DNA of 64,000 bases, taken from NCBI GenBank assembly GCA_964404745.1, contig CAYOLG010000007.1, positions 1 to 64,000 on the forward strand, written 5' to 3'. The notes under the pieces are model-generated. The model worked only from the letters and a program-made list of their open reading frames with translations. It ran no database searches and was not told the origin of the DNA. Position numbers and translations under genes: made by a program. Within the stretch, counting starts at the first letter, position 1. The number at the start of each line of letters is the position of its first letter. This DNA is from Pelagisphaera sp964404745 (GTDB taxonomy: Bacteria; Verrucomicrobiota; Verrucomicrobiia; Opitutales; Opitutaceae). This document shows positions 18,785 to 27,581 of this stretch, one piece after another.

Positions 18785-18820
18785 AATCGCCGCCTTCTTT
18801 AAGGGCGGCGATTGTTGTTT
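18785..18820 (+). terminator. Rho-independent terminator
   Basis: A perfect 10-base stem, AATCGCCGCC at 18785-18794 and GGCGGCGATT at 18804-18813, with a 9-base loop and a following GTTGTTTT tract. It ends the DUF5069-like gene transcript. Confidence 0.88.
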
Positions 18821-18865
18821 TGACGGGGGAGAATTGGAAGTTAAGCTTTAGCGAAGATAGAAGTT

Positions 18866-19891
18866 ATGAGTGAATACAGAGTAGGTGTCATTGGTTATGG
18901 CTGGGCTGCGACGGCTCACATTGAAGCGATAAATGCGACTAGTCAGGGTCAGGTAGTGGCGGTATATTCATCGAGGCCCTTGGACGAGGCTTCACTGAGC
19001 GCCCAGCATGGCGGATCGATTAAAGCGTATCAAAATGTTGAGGATCTGTTGAGCGACCCGGAAATCGACGTGGTTTCCATTACGAGCTACCCGAGCCAGC
19101 ACGGCGCTCAAGCGATCGCCGCTGCAAAAGCGAATAAACACGTCATACTGGAAAAGCCCATGGCTAACTCCTTCGATGAAGTGAAGTCGATTGTTGAGGC
19201 CGCCGATCAAAATGGTGTATTTGGATGCGTTTGTTTCGAATGCCGTTTCTCAAGTCAAATGCAAGCGACTCGAGCTTTGATCGAAGAGGGAGCTTTGGGG
19301 GACGTTCACTATGCCGAAGTAGACTATTATCACGGTATTGGCCCTTGGTATGGCCAGTTCCGCTGGAACACTGGCAAAAAAGATGGCGGCAGCGCTCTCT
19401 TGACGGCTGGTTGCCACGCCTTGGATGCCCTACTCATGTGTATTGATAGTCCGGTGGCGAGCGTGTCCAGCGTTTCCACAAAATCCTCGAGCGAAATTTT
19501 CGCACCATACGAATACGACACGACGAGCGTAACCACATTGAATTTCGCTAATGGGGCCATCGGCAAATGTGCCGCAGTGGTAGACTGCTTGCAGCCGTAC
19601 TATTTTCACACGCACCTCGTGGGTAGCCAGGGCAGCTTATTGGACAACAAATTCCACTCTGAAAAGCTTAAGACGGACAAGAGTCGATGGAGCGAGTTAT
19701 CTATGAAGATGCTCGATTCGGGCGATGTGAGCGACCATCCTTATCAAGCTCAATTCCAGGCTTTCTTCGATGCCCTTGATCGAAATGAGCCGATGGAAGA
19801 GACCAGTTTCCAGCAAGCTCTCAAAACGTTTGAGGTTGTTTTCGCCGCTGACGAAAGCGCTGCGAATGGAGGTCGGGTGATAGAGCTGTAA
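18866..19891 (+). CDS. Gfo/Idh/MocA-family oxidoreductase
   Basis: A 341-residue NAD(P)-dependent oxidoreductase. The Rossmann motif GVIGYGWAA lies at residues 7-15 and the Glu-Lys-Pro triad near residue 96. The C-terminal domain has GGSALLTAGCHALDALL with the conserved His. No export signal is present, so it is cytoplasmic and differs from the Tat-exported relative at 21811-23160. It starts just after a terminator, so it has its own promoter. Substrate unknown; a sugar or sugar acid is typical for the family. Confidence 0.87.
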   Translation: MSEYRVGVIGYGWAATAHIEAINATSQGQVVAVYSSRPLDEASLSAQHGGSIKAYQNVEDLLSDPEIDVVSITSYPSQHGAQAIAAAKANKHVILEKPMANSFDEVKSIVEAADQNGVFGCVCFECRFSSQMQATRALIEEGALGDVHYAEVDYYHGIGPWYGQFRWNTGKKDGGSALLTAGCHALDALLMCIDSPVASVSSVSTKSSSEIFAPYEYDTTSVTTLNFANGAIGKCAAVVDCLQPYYFHTHLVGSQGSLLDNKFHSEKLKTDKSRWSELSMKMLDSGDVSDHPYQAQFQAFFDALDRNEPMEETSFQQALKTFEVVFAADESAANGGRVIEL

Positions 19892-19928
19892 TACCACTTA
19901 CGAAAAGGAATGAGCCTAAGGCGGAGCG

Positions 19929-20015
19929 TGAAATCGTCTGTAGCGAGGCAGCGCGGTCTCGATGCGAGCCCTGTGGCCCGGACGGGGCCAGATAACACCG
20001 CTGCAGACGATTTCA
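19929..20015. repeat. 17-base inverted repeat
   Basis: TGAAATCGTCTGTAGCG at 19929-19945 pairs with CGCTGCAGACGATTTCA at 19999-20015 with one mismatch. The enclosed sequence is GC-rich and can form further stems. It lies between the convergent Gfo/Idh/MocA gene and PIG-L gene and does not match the other repeat families. Confidence 0.7.
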
Positions 20016-20187
20016 TGCCCGTCCCAATTGGGATGCGGTCCAGATTCAAGTTCGCGGAGTTAGGCAAGGCCATCCGACACCCGTGTCGCAAGGCCTCGCC
20101 CGCCTTGTGCTGCTTGATTCTGGACATGCTCCTCCAGGTTTTCGCGAGCTCGTCCTAGCTCTAGGTAGCCACGCTAGTGTCCTCTTG

Positions 20188-20991
20188 CTAGACATCGTCC
20201 AAGCTAGATTCGTAGTCGGTTTCCAAATACGCATAGTCGGATAGGGCTTCTTGGAGGAGGTCTTCATCCTTGGCGCTAAATCCGAGATGAAGGCGCCGTC
20301 GCCATCCTTCCGCGTACCGAAATTTGCCTGACAGTTGCCCGACCTGTTCGGCGAAGCGATCCATTTCCTTCAGATAGGAGTCCATTCCTTGGGTCCTGTC
20401 CAACCATTCTTTTTGACTCTTGTGGGCCGCTAAAGCCTCGCGCTTACGGTCCTGGGTGGAAGCGGTATCGATGTACAGTCCAGCTTTGATACGCTTGCGT
20501 AGAGGATCTCGCATTCCGTGAGGCATGGCGTGGTAGACAGTGACGTCGTTGGCAACGGCGTCTACCGGAGGATCGGATACGAAGTTTGGCATGCCGCGGC
20601 TGAAAGTGGCTGTAACGGCCAGTTGACTGGCAATCTCGTGATCAGACATATAATCGACTGGCGAGTGGGTAAGCACGATGCTAGCTTGGCATTCCCTGAC
20701 GACAGAAGCGACTTTGCGGATATTGTCAGCGTTGTAGAATATCTGCAGGTCGTGGCAGATGCTTTCGTGATAGGTAGCCCCGAGGATCTGAGCTGCCTTT
20801 TTCCCTTCGTTTCTACGAATCTCTTGTGTGGCAATTCGATCGTGATCAAAGCTCCCGAGATCGCCACTAGAAATGTTGAAATAATGGATACTCCAACCTT
20901 GATCGGCGAGCAACAGAAGGGTGCCGGCAGCGCAGAATTCGATATCGTCGGGGTGTGCGAATGCCGCTAGGGCGGATTTCGAATAGGCCAT
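20188..20991 (-). CDS. PIG-L family deacetylase
   Basis: A 267-residue LmbE/PIG-L zinc deacetylase. The zinc-binding AHPDD motif is at residues 11-15 (His12, Asp15), with the second zinc site in THSPVDYMSDHE near residue 108. Relatives remove acetyl groups from N-acetylglucosamine-type groups on small molecules or glycans. No signal peptide is seen. It is 18 bases from the DUF1080 lipoprotein gene upstream on the same strand, which suggests a shared transcript for breakdown of an amino sugar, an inference from context. Confidence 0.85.
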   Translation of the reverse strand: MAYSKSALAAFAHPDDIEFCAAGTLLLLADQGWSIHYFNISSGDLGSFDHDRIATQEIRRNEGKKAAQILGATYHESICHDLQIFYNADNIRKVASVVRECQASIVLTHSPVDYMSDHEIASQLAVTATFSRGMPNFVSDPPVDAVANDVTVYHAMPHGMRDPLRKRIKAGLYIDTASTQDRKREALAAHKSQKEWLDRTQGMDSYLKEMDRFAEQVGQLSGKFRYAEGWRRRLHLGFSAKDEDLLQEALSDYAYLETDYESSLDDV

Positions 20992-21009
20992 CGAGTAGTA
21001 GGCGGGCCC

Positions 21010-21786
21010 TTAGAGCTCCTTGATTTTGATATTGCGGAATTGGACAAGACTCGAGGCCCCGTTCCAAACGCTTTCGGCTTCGTTATAGCCTCCGTGGTGC
21101 TGGAGAGCAATAGGGCCGGATTCGGGAACACCGGGGAGATGGGCGTTCTCGATTACCGTTTCTCCATTGAGGACCACGGTTAAGTGATCGCCTTTCATGG
21201 TTATGTGGAAGGCGTTCCATTCGCCGATCGGCTTGTCGGCTTTCTTCTTCGGCGTAACGCCAGCTCTAATTAAGGGATCCTTTTGGTTGTTCCGGTAGCC
21301 GTAGACTTCACCTGAGCCGATGTCCCATGCCCAAATGTTTAGCTGGGATTTGCTCGAACCACGCAAATAGATTCCAGAATCGGCTCCCGGTCTTGGAGTG
21401 ACGACTTTCTCGCCGTTCGCATCCAGAAGGTAACTACCATCCGGCAAGACCGTGGGCGTATTGTAGATGCCCTTCAGTTCTTTGATGCGCCACTCTACGT
21501 GAAGCTGGAAGTCGCCATACTCATCGTTTGACCAAAGATTCTTATCGTCCTTGCCGCCTTGCAAGGGTTGGCAATCGATCACCCCATCCTTGATAGTCCA
21601 TATGCGCTCGGCGATTTCCGACTTCATTTCCCATCCGGAAAAAGACTTTCCATCGAATAGGGAGACCCAGCTGTCAGAGCCGCGGGCAGGATTAGATTGC
21701 TGGGAGCAGGCGGCCATGAGAAAAGCGGTTGCCAGGACTGGGAGCAATTTGCGCCGAAGGCGGCTATTAAACATTTCGGTAATCAT
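21010..21786 (-). CDS. DUF1080 (3-keto-disaccharide hydrolase-like) lipoprotein
   Basis: A 258-residue protein with a lipoprotein signal: a basic start, a hydrophobic core and lipobox MAAC with Cys27. The DUF1080 lectin-like jelly-roll begins at SLFDGKSFSGWEM (near residues 42-54) and includes the GIYLRGSSKSQLNIWAW block. Members of this family have been shown to hydrolyse 3-keto-glycosides made by Gfo/Idh/MocA dehydrogenases. The Tat-exported Gfo/Idh/MocA gene immediately upstream fits that scheme well. Alternative start at Met5. Confidence 0.88.
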   Translation of the reverse strand: MITEMFNSRLRRKLLPVLATAFLMAACSQQSNPARGSDSWVSLFDGKSFSGWEMKSEIAERIWTIKDGVIDCQPLQGGKDDKNLWSNDEYGDFQLHVEWRIKELKGIYNTPTVLPDGSYLLDANGEKVVTPRPGADSGIYLRGSSKSQLNIWAWDIGSGEVYGYRNNQKDPLIRAGVTPKKKADKPIGEWNAFHITMKGDHLTVVLNGETVIENAHLPGVPESGPIALQHHGGYNEAESVWNGASSLVQFRNIKIKEL

Positions 21787-21810
21787 GAATTTATAAGGTT
21801 GTTACGTCTA

Positions 21811-23160
21811 TTAAACATTCTGAGGAGTGGGGTGAATCCAAGGTTTCCTGTATTCCCTGGCAAGCAGCGCATTCGCTTCATCGTCGCCGACCACTTTTCC
21901 ATTGGCGGAATCCCAACGGATCGTTCGGCCTAGCTTCATAGCCACGTTGGCCAAAATGCAAGAAGCGCTAGAAATGTGGCCTTGTTCGATGTCGGCAATT
22001 GGTCGGCCTCGAGTTTCGATATTCTTCAAAAAGTCTTTCATGTGGCCGCGGATAGCGGGAGCCACGTGTTTCTCCAGGCCTTCCTCGGTCTTGTCTTCCG
22101 GGTACCGCTCGAGTTCGAAAACCACATCGCGATGGATGGGCTTAGCGTTTTTGTTGCGGGGGATGAAGTCGAATTTGTGGACGCTGGCTTTCAGGGTTCC
22201 TTTTTCCCCATAAAAGATGGCAGCCCAAGGATATTCCGGGTCGGCGGGGTGTCCCCAGGTCCGGTGCTGCCATACCATTTGCAGATCTCCATAGTCGAAA
22301 GTGGCGCTCTGCGTATCGCTGATATTCGCTTTGCTCTGCCTGTCGACAAGGATACCTCCATGGGAGCTAATTGAGCTTGGCCAACCGCGATTCAGCATCC
22401 AGCGAGCCATGTCGAGCATGTGAACGCACATGTCCCCCACGATGCCGTTCCCATACTCCATAAAAGCGCGCCATTTTCGGGGATGAACTAGCTTGTTGTA
22501 GGGACGCATAGGGGCTGGGCCGGTCCACATGTCATAATCGAAATGAGCGGGTGGCTGAGTATCGGGCGGATTCTCCCGTGTTCTCATGTGATAGTAGCAA
22601 GAAAGCTCTACGTGAGATATGGCTCCCAGCTTGCCCTCCTGGATGATGTCGCGGGCTTCTATTAAATGGGGCGTGCTGCGGCGCTGGGTGCCGACTTGAA
22701 CCACGCGCCCATATTTGCGAGCAGCCGCAAGCATGGCCTGGCTCTCTACTACGTCGACGCCTGTCGGTTTTTGTACGTAGACATCAGCTCCTCCCTGTAT
22801 GGCTTCGATCGTGGGTAAGGCGTGCCAGTGGTCGGGAGTGTCGACCAAAACGATGTCTAAGTCCCTCTCCGCCAGCATTTCTCGGTAGTCGCTGTAAAGG
22901 CGAGGGCGCTTTTTCGAGAGCTGCCGGCTAGCGACGATATCCCCTGCTGCCGATAGCATCTGGCTGTCCACGTCGCAGAGGGATACGACTTCTACGGGAG
23001 CGACTTGGATGAGTCTGAGCAAATCGCATTTTCCATACCAGCCAGAACCAATTAGCCCGACGCGTTTTTTGGGAAAATCGAATTGAGCGAAACTAGGGCG
23101 CCCTAGGGCGGCAAGCGCCAAGCCGGCAGCGCTGGATCTCAGAAAATGTCGACGGTTCAT
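21811..23160 (-). CDS. Tat-exported Gfo/Idh/MocA oxidoreductase
   Basis: A 449-residue oxidoreductase when started at the ATG at 23160, where a Tat signal begins (MNRRHFLRSSAAGLALAAL). The frame extends 18 codons upstream but those look non-coding. The Rossmann motif is VGLIGSGWYG and the family Lys-Pro is in VYVQKPTGVD. The substrate domain includes MCVHMLDMARWMLNRGWP. Exported relatives of this type oxidise glycans at C3 in the periplasm with a tightly bound cofactor. Its stop is 24 bases before the DUF1080 gene, consistent with a dehydrogenase/keto-glycoside-hydrolase pair. Confidence 0.9.
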   Translation of the reverse strand: MNRRHFLRSSAAGLALAALGRPSFAQFDFPKKRVGLIGSGWYGKCDLLRLIQVAPVEVVSLCDVDSQMLSAAGDIVASRQLSKKRPRLYSDYREMLAERDLDIVLVDTPDHWHALPTIEAIQGGADVYVQKPTGVDVVESQAMLAAARKYGRVVQVGTQRRSTPHLIEARDIIQEGKLGAISHVELSCYYHMRTRENPPDTQPPAHFDYDMWTGPAPMRPYNKLVHPRKWRAFMEYGNGIVGDMCVHMLDMARWMLNRGWPSSISSHGGILVDRQSKANISDTQSATFDYGDLQMVWQHRTWGHPADPEYPWAAIFYGEKGTLKASVHKFDFIPRNKNAKPIHRDVVFELERYPEDKTEEGLEKHVAPAIRGHMKDFLKNIETRGRPIADIEQGHISSASCILANVAMKLGRTIRWDSANGKVVGDDEANALLAREYRKPWIHPTPQNV

Positions 23161-23543
23161 AGGTGAATCTTTGGGCGCAATTGGAAAAAGTTCAACCCCT
23201 GTATTTATCTGCAAAAATAGGTACTAAAACCTTACTCAGCAAATTCGGGATTTTCAGATTCTTGCCCAAAAAAGCTTTTTTCTCAATGTTCGATCTACGC
23301 GCTGTATTATTTGGAAAAGTATTATTCTAAAGGATACGTATTATGGCAACGTCCTCTTCTCGCCAAACAAGCCAATCCTAGGGTCACAGGAACCGGGGAC
23401 CATGGTGGCGCTTTTCCTAAGATAGCGACGGTGCAAGCGAATAGGCTGGAACCGGCGAAGCAGGAAAAAGAGAAAGATTCAGCGATATTGTCCGTGGTTT
23501 TCCGTTGAGTTTCGTTTTATAGGTAATTCGATGTTTTTGGAAT
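23161..23543. other. Divergent intergenic region
   Basis: A 383-base AT-rich gap between divergent genes. It contains a palindromic AAAAAAGCTTTTTT tract at about 23268-23281. Promoters for both flanking genes should be here, but I cannot name hexamers with confidence. A small open frame (23311-23508) shows no protein-like features. Confidence 0.5.
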
Positions 23544-23861
23544 ATGCTTGAAACTGAGAAGCGATCGAGCGCTTGGGTTGGAGACGCGGTATTGGCGCTT
23601 TTCGCCCGCGAATGGATCTTGCGGCAGTCAGACATACTGCCGGGCGAGCGCATAGAGGTTTTTACAGGGATGACATCCAATCGCTTTTTGGCTTGTTTTG
23701 GAGAACCGACTGGCATCGAAGCGACTATCGGAGAGATTTATCAGAAGGAGGGACTGGGCTCAGCCTTTGCCTACGTTGAAAACACTCTGCTTCCCGTATT
23801 TGTAAAACAGAGGCGAAACCAAGCGAAGAGCCGAGGAAATTGGCGGACTCGGGCTCGCTAG
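23544..23861 (+). CDS. Short RNase III-domain protein (Mini-III-like)
   Basis: A 105-residue protein resembling the catalytic half of RNase III. The WVGDAVLALF segment (residues 11-20, Asp14) matches the (L/Y)-(I/L)-GDA-(V) signature, and GIEATIGEIY (Glu59) matches the second catalytic block (EALIGAIY). There is no double-stranded RNA-binding domain, as in Mini-RNase III, which trims 23S rRNA ends in other bacteria. It is shorter than typical Mini-III (about 130 residues). Its end lies 5 bases from the convergent gene at 23867. Family assignment is moderately sure; function is inference. Confidence 0.6.
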   Translation: MLETEKRSSAWVGDAVLALFAREWILRQSDILPGERIEVFTGMTSNRFLACFGEPTGIEATIGEIYQKEGLGSAFAYVENTLLPVFVKQRRNQAKSRGNWRTRAR

Positions 23862-23866
23862 TTAGG

Positions 23867-24679
23867 CTAAGCGCTGGGAATTCGCGTGAACGAAATTTGG
23901 TTGATCAAGGTGTCGCTTAATTTTGGGTGCATCACCGGGATTGATCGTAAATCTTCGCTAAGAGACTCCTTGAACTGTGTCGCTTCTTCGGGACTGATTA
24001 ACATCTGATCTCTGATCTCGGCCAGACCGCATCGAAATTGTAGCCAGTCTGCCTTAAACTTTAGAAGCAGGGGGCGTTTAGCGATCGCTTTTTCGATGGC
24101 TCTGATTTCGCGGGTTTTGAGTTCGCCCTCAATCAGGTCATTGACTTGCAAGAGCAGGGACCATTCGGAGTCCGTGAGCTTTTCGGTCTGGAAGCCAGTT
24201 AGAACGCACTTCATTTTGGTTAGGGCGTGGGTGATCTCGCTCTTCTTGATACGCGTGGCCAAATGGAGGGCCCGATAAGACCAATTTTGGTAGTTGCGGG
24301 CAACGAGAAGGAAGCGCTGCGTATGATCGAGGTCGTTAATGCGATGATAGGTTTCCTCAGGCAGTTTGAGTGAGGGGACCGTAGGCAGGCGTTCCAGCTG
24401 AGTCTGCAAGAAACGCTCGAAGTCGGAAACGCGCCTGATGTAAGGGGTGTATTTCCAGCATCGAAGATAAGTGGCTCGGATTTGCTCGAGACGGGCTTCG
24501 ACTGAAGTGAATCCGAGCAAGTAGAAATATTCGGATAAGAATTCAGTATAGCAGGCCGCGGCTTGGGTGAAGGCGCACGGATTCCGCTCACCGCTTTTCC
24601 TCAGCAAACTGCGCACTTGATTGCGGCACAAGTCGAGCTTTGGCAATGAGGGCGAGATTAGGTCTTTTCTAAACGTCAT
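23867..24679 (-). CDS. Unknown protein with sigma-factor-like pattern
   Basis: A 270-residue protein I do not recognise by name. Residues about 40-95 (an aromatic-rich helix, EARLEQIRATYLRCWKY, then DFERFLQTQL) follow the pattern of sigma-70 region 2. Residues about 132-180 (DLDHTQRFLLVARNYQNW, then SYRALHLATRIKKSEITHAL) follow region 4, including a helix-turn-helix-like stretch. It could be a divergent ECF-type sigma factor with an extra C-terminal 80 residues. No membrane segment or signal is seen. It lies 57 bases downstream of another unknown gene on the same strand. Confidence 0.55.
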   Translation of the reverse strand: MTFRKDLISPSLPKLDLCRNQVRSLLRKSGERNPCAFTQAAACYTEFLSEYFYLLGFTSVEARLEQIRATYLRCWKYTPYIRRVSDFERFLQTQLERLPTVPSLKLPEETYHRINDLDHTQRFLLVARNYQNWSYRALHLATRIKKSEITHALTKMKCVLTGFQTEKLTDSEWSLLLQVNDLIEGELKTREIRAIEKAIAKRPLLLKFKADWLQFRCGLAEIRDQMLISPEEATQFKESLSEDLRSIPVMHPKLSDTLINQISFTRIPSA

Positions 24680-24736
24680 CAGGTCAAGGGATGGCTCAGC
24701 AAGCCAAAATTGGGACGAGGCTAGATGGAAGGTAGC

Positions 24737-25399
24737 TTAGTCCTCTTCGAACCGGGATTCAGAGGCGGCTCGGCAATCGGCGGCCACGCGAAGCCAGATT
24801 TCGCGGATGTCGAAGATCCGCATTCTCGCCTGGCTGACGAACTCCGACAGCGATTCTCTCTCAAAATGGTCGATACTAGAAAGGCGAGCCAAAAGGGCGT
24901 TCAAGTGGGCAAAGCCGCGCTTTATGTAGGCAATGGCGAGCGAGAAATCGGCTAAATCGAGGGCGGTCACTGCCAAGAGTCCGTATTCATCGGATTTGGA
25001 TATCGCCTCTTGGAGGGATAGAGCGCTGTAGATGGAAAGCCGATCAGAATGCTTGTTGGCCTCTTGTTTCCAGTTTTCAGATAGCCAGCGATGGAGGGCT
25101 TTGTTAGCGATGTATAAAGGATGCTTGTGCAGCGTGTAGGGCTCGCTTTCGGGCAATTCGGTCAGCTGATCGGAGTGGTCGCCAGAAGAGGAATCTCCTC
25201 GAGCATCCCAGCCCATGGAGCTGGCGACTTTGTCCAGACGATCCACGTCTTGGGCTTTGCTAGCGTAAAGACGTTGATACTGATATACTTGCCTATCCTC
25301 GGACTTGAGGTAGCGCTCCCAGTCGCTTTCGTTCCAAATCGTTTCCCAGCTATCGTCCCACTCGCCGTCGGCGTTGCTGTCAAAATCGAAGTTAGCCAT
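24737..25399 (-). CDS. Unknown acidic protein
   Basis: A 220-residue protein of unknown function. The N-terminal 60 residues are very acidic and rich in Trp, Asp and Glu; a Ser/Asp/His-rich linker follows. The C-terminal 120 residues look fully helical (SLQEAISKSDEYGLLAVTALDLADFSLAIAYIKRGF). There is no signal peptide or membrane segment. It precedes the sigma-like gene in a probable two-gene operon. Partner or regulator roles are possible, but nothing in the sequence proves one. Confidence 0.6.
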   Translation of the reverse strand: MANFDFDSNADGEWDDSWETIWNESDWERYLKSEDRQVYQYQRLYASKAQDVDRLDKVASSMGWDARGDSSSGDHSDQLTELPESEPYTLHKHPLYIANKALHRWLSENWKQEANKHSDRLSIYSALSLQEAISKSDEYGLLAVTALDLADFSLAIAYIKRGFAHLNALLARLSSIDHFERESLSEFVSQARMRIFDIREIWLRVAADCRAASESRFEED

Positions 25400-25585
25400 A
25401 TCGCTGTTATTTAGCCTTAATGAAAAAGCTGAGCGAAGTTACGAAGCGGGATTTTCTTTGGCAATCGAATTGTCGAAAATTATTTGCTTTGGGGTTTAAA
25501 CTGGGGGAGGCGGATTTATCGGCAGTTTATGAAATCGATTTTTTGACATTGGCAAAGCGCCTTTTTCCTTCAAGATAAGCAACTT

Positions 25586-25870
25586 ATGGAATCAGAAGAG
25601 GTTGTTTTCCACTTGTTGGCTCACTTCACAGGCCATGTGCAGGGAGTCGGATTCCGCTACAGCGTTAAACAGATTGCCCGTGGTTTCGAGGTAACCGGGT
25701 ATGTTAAGAATCTGGCCGATGGCCGGGTCGAGTTGGATATAGAGGGAGATCAAGACGAGTGCCGCCGGTTTTTGCATGAAGTGGTTAGCGAGCTGGACAA
25801 TTTCATACGGAAAACGGAGCAGTCGGATGGATATCGAGAACGGTTCTACACGAGATTCCGCATTGCCTGA
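25586..25870 (+). CDS. acyP: Acylphosphatase
   Basis: A 94-residue acylphosphatase, the usual family length. The signature GHVQGVGFRYSV is at residues 16-27, with catalytic Arg24 and Asn42 (GYVKNLADG). It hydrolyses acyl phosphates such as carbamoyl phosphate and 1,3-bisphosphoglycerate in the cytoplasm. A TTGACA hexamer at 25543-25548 is a candidate -35 element, but no convincing -10 follows at standard spacing. The ABC transporter ATPase gene starts 17 bases downstream. Confidence 0.92.
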   Translation: MESEEVVFHLLAHFTGHVQGVGFRYSVKQIARGFEVTGYVKNLADGRVELDIEGDQDECRRFLHEVVSELDNFIRKTEQSDGYRERFYTRFRIA

Positions 25871-25887
25871 TTCGGAGAAGCATACTC

Positions 25888-26733
25888 ATGAGCGTTGCCA
25901 TATCAATCCAGGGGGTCAGCAAAGACTTTCGGATCCCGGGATCCAAGCGGCGGTTGAGAGCCGTAGACAACTTGAACCTAGAAATCGATCAGGCGTCTAT
26001 CTTCGGTCTACTTGGCCCCAATGGATCGGGCAAAAGCACGACGATAAAAATGGCGCTGGGATTAATTCGGCCATCGGAGGGGAGATGCGAGATTCTCGGC
26101 AAATCTTCGTTAGAACCCTCCGCGAGAATGGGAATAGGCTATTTGCCGGAGGCTCCCTATTTTCAGCGATTTCTCACAGGCAGGGAACTGCTACGCTATT
26201 TTGGAAAACTATCGGGCCTCCCCAAATCTAGTTTGCAAGATCGGGTGGACATGCTCCTCGCAAAGGTAGGCTTAGATGATGCTGGCGACCGCCGTGTAGG
26301 TGGCTATTCCAAAGGAATGCTGCAGCGGATCGGCTTGGCCCAGGCGATGATTGGAGATCCAGAAATTCTAATTCTAGACGAGCCGACTGCAGGAGTGGAT
26401 CCGATCGGCGCGGCGGACATCGCTTCGATTATAAGAGAGCTGAGGGATGAGGGTAGGACGGTTTTGCTATGCTCGCACTTGCTCTCACAAGTCGAAACGA
26501 TCTGCGATCGGGCTGCCATCATGGTCAAAGGAAAGCTCGCCTTGGAGGGATCGGTGGATTCCCTGACCTCGACGTCCGAATGGTCGTCTATATGTATCGA
26601 TGGGTTGACTACGGAAGGAAGGGAAAAGCTCGAGGCTCTTGCAGAGGAAGCGGGTTTTGAAATTTCCACGCCTCGGCGTAGCTTGGAGGAGCTTTTCTTG
26701 GAACTTTCCAAAAGAGGCGGCGATAGGAAATGA
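25888..26733 (+). CDS. ABC transporter ATP-binding protein
   Basis: A 281-residue ABC ATPase. Walker A GPNGSGKST is at residues 43-51; the signature segment GGYSKGMLQRIGLAQAM and Walker B ILILDEPTAGVDP follow near residues 140-175. The layout and C-terminal extension fit drug/lipid-exporter ATPases (CcmA/NatA-like). It overlaps the permease gene by four bases (ATGA), so the two are translated together. Cargo unknown. Confidence 0.93.
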   Translation: MSVAISIQGVSKDFRIPGSKRRLRAVDNLNLEIDQASIFGLLGPNGSGKSTTIKMALGLIRPSEGRCEILGKSSLEPSARMGIGYLPEAPYFQRFLTGRELLRYFGKLSGLPKSSLQDRVDMLLAKVGLDDAGDRRVGGYSKGMLQRIGLAQAMIGDPEILILDEPTAGVDPIGAADIASIIRELRDEGRTVLLCSHLLSQVETICDRAAIMVKGKLALEGSVDSLTSTSEWSSICIDGLTTEGREKLEALAEEAGFEISTPRRSLEELFLELSKRGGDRK

Positions 26734-27581
26734 GCAAGAAAAGCGATAGATTGCCATGGTCGCCCGGTCGAATGCTCGTGATCGCCAGTAACACCTTTCG
26801 GGAGGCGGTGAGGATGAAGCTATTTTTGGCCATGACCGGTTTGGCTATTTGCGCTTTGGCGAGCTCCTTTCTTTTTAGGGAGTTCAATTTTGGCTCGTCC
26901 GAATTAAAATTCATCACCGATTTCGGTTTCGGCGGAATGACGGTGTTTGGATCTGCCCTGGCAATCATCGTGACCGCTCAATTGTTTCTAGGAGAAATCG
27001 AGCACCGTACTGCCATGACGTTGCTGGCCAAGCCCGTTTACCGTTCGGAATTCGTCTTGGGAAAATTTATGGGAGTGTGGATCACCGTAGCCTGCTTTAT
27101 CGGAATGCTGACGTTGTGTTTAGTATTGGCGTTATGGATGCGGGAGTCTAGCATTCGATTGGAGTATCCTGAAGAGTTCGAGCGAGGTCAGGGCCTAGTA
27201 CAGTACGGTGGGATCGTTTGGTTTTCCCTGGCCCAGGTATTCCGAATAGGAATTCTATGCTCCCTCGTAATTCTGTTTTCAACCTACGCAACCTCATCGC
27301 TCTTCGCGATGGTTATGGGGGTGCTAGTCTGGATCGTGGGTCAGTTGCAGCACATCGCGTCGGAGGTTGGCCATGCGGTTGAGAGTTTGGCCCTCAAAGC
27401 AGTTTACGGGTTTGCGGGATTCGTCCTACCCAACTTCCACTTGTTTGATGTTGGGGAGGGGCTAGCTATGGGAGAGGCTTTACCGATTTCGGTAGTCGGC
27501 AAGCTCCTGATTTATGGAGCGCTGTATTCAATTTTCTATTTAGCGGTGGCTACGGTCAGTTTCAATCGCCGTGAACTCTAG
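26730..27581 (+). CDS. ABC transporter permease (ABC-2 type)
   Basis: A 283-residue membrane protein with about six transmembrane segments, beginning after a cytoplasmic start containing VIASNTFREAVRMK, a common opening of ABC-2 permeases. The segment FLGEIEHRTAMTLLAKPV near residue 90 is the coupling region of this family. It forms an exporter with the ATPase upstream. It overlaps the next gene by 11 bases, linking all three genes in one operon. Confidence 0.9.
   Translation: MSKKSDRLPWSPGRMLVIASNTFREAVRMKLFLAMTGLAICALASSFLFREFNFGSSELKFITDFGFGGMTVFGSALAIIVTAQLFLGEIEHRTAMTLLAKPVYRSEFVLGKFMGVWITVACFIGMLTLCLVLALWMRESSIRLEYPEEFERGQGLVQYGGIVWFSLAQVFRIGILCSLVILFSTYATSSLFAMVMGVLVWIVGQLQHIASEVGHAVESLALKAVYGFAGFVLPNFHLFDVGEGLAMGEALPISVVGKLLIYGALYSIFYLAVATVSFNRREL

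Noticed and set aside
23311..23508. 65-residue plus-strand open frame upstream of the RNase III-like gene
   Set aside because: No motif, no hydrophobic or helical pattern, and no good ribosome-binding site; it is more likely divergent promoter DNA.
24737..25399. Anti-sigma factor for the sigma-like gene
   Set aside because: No transmembrane helix, zinc-binding His/Cys motif or anti-sigma pattern was visible, so the call was kept as unknown.
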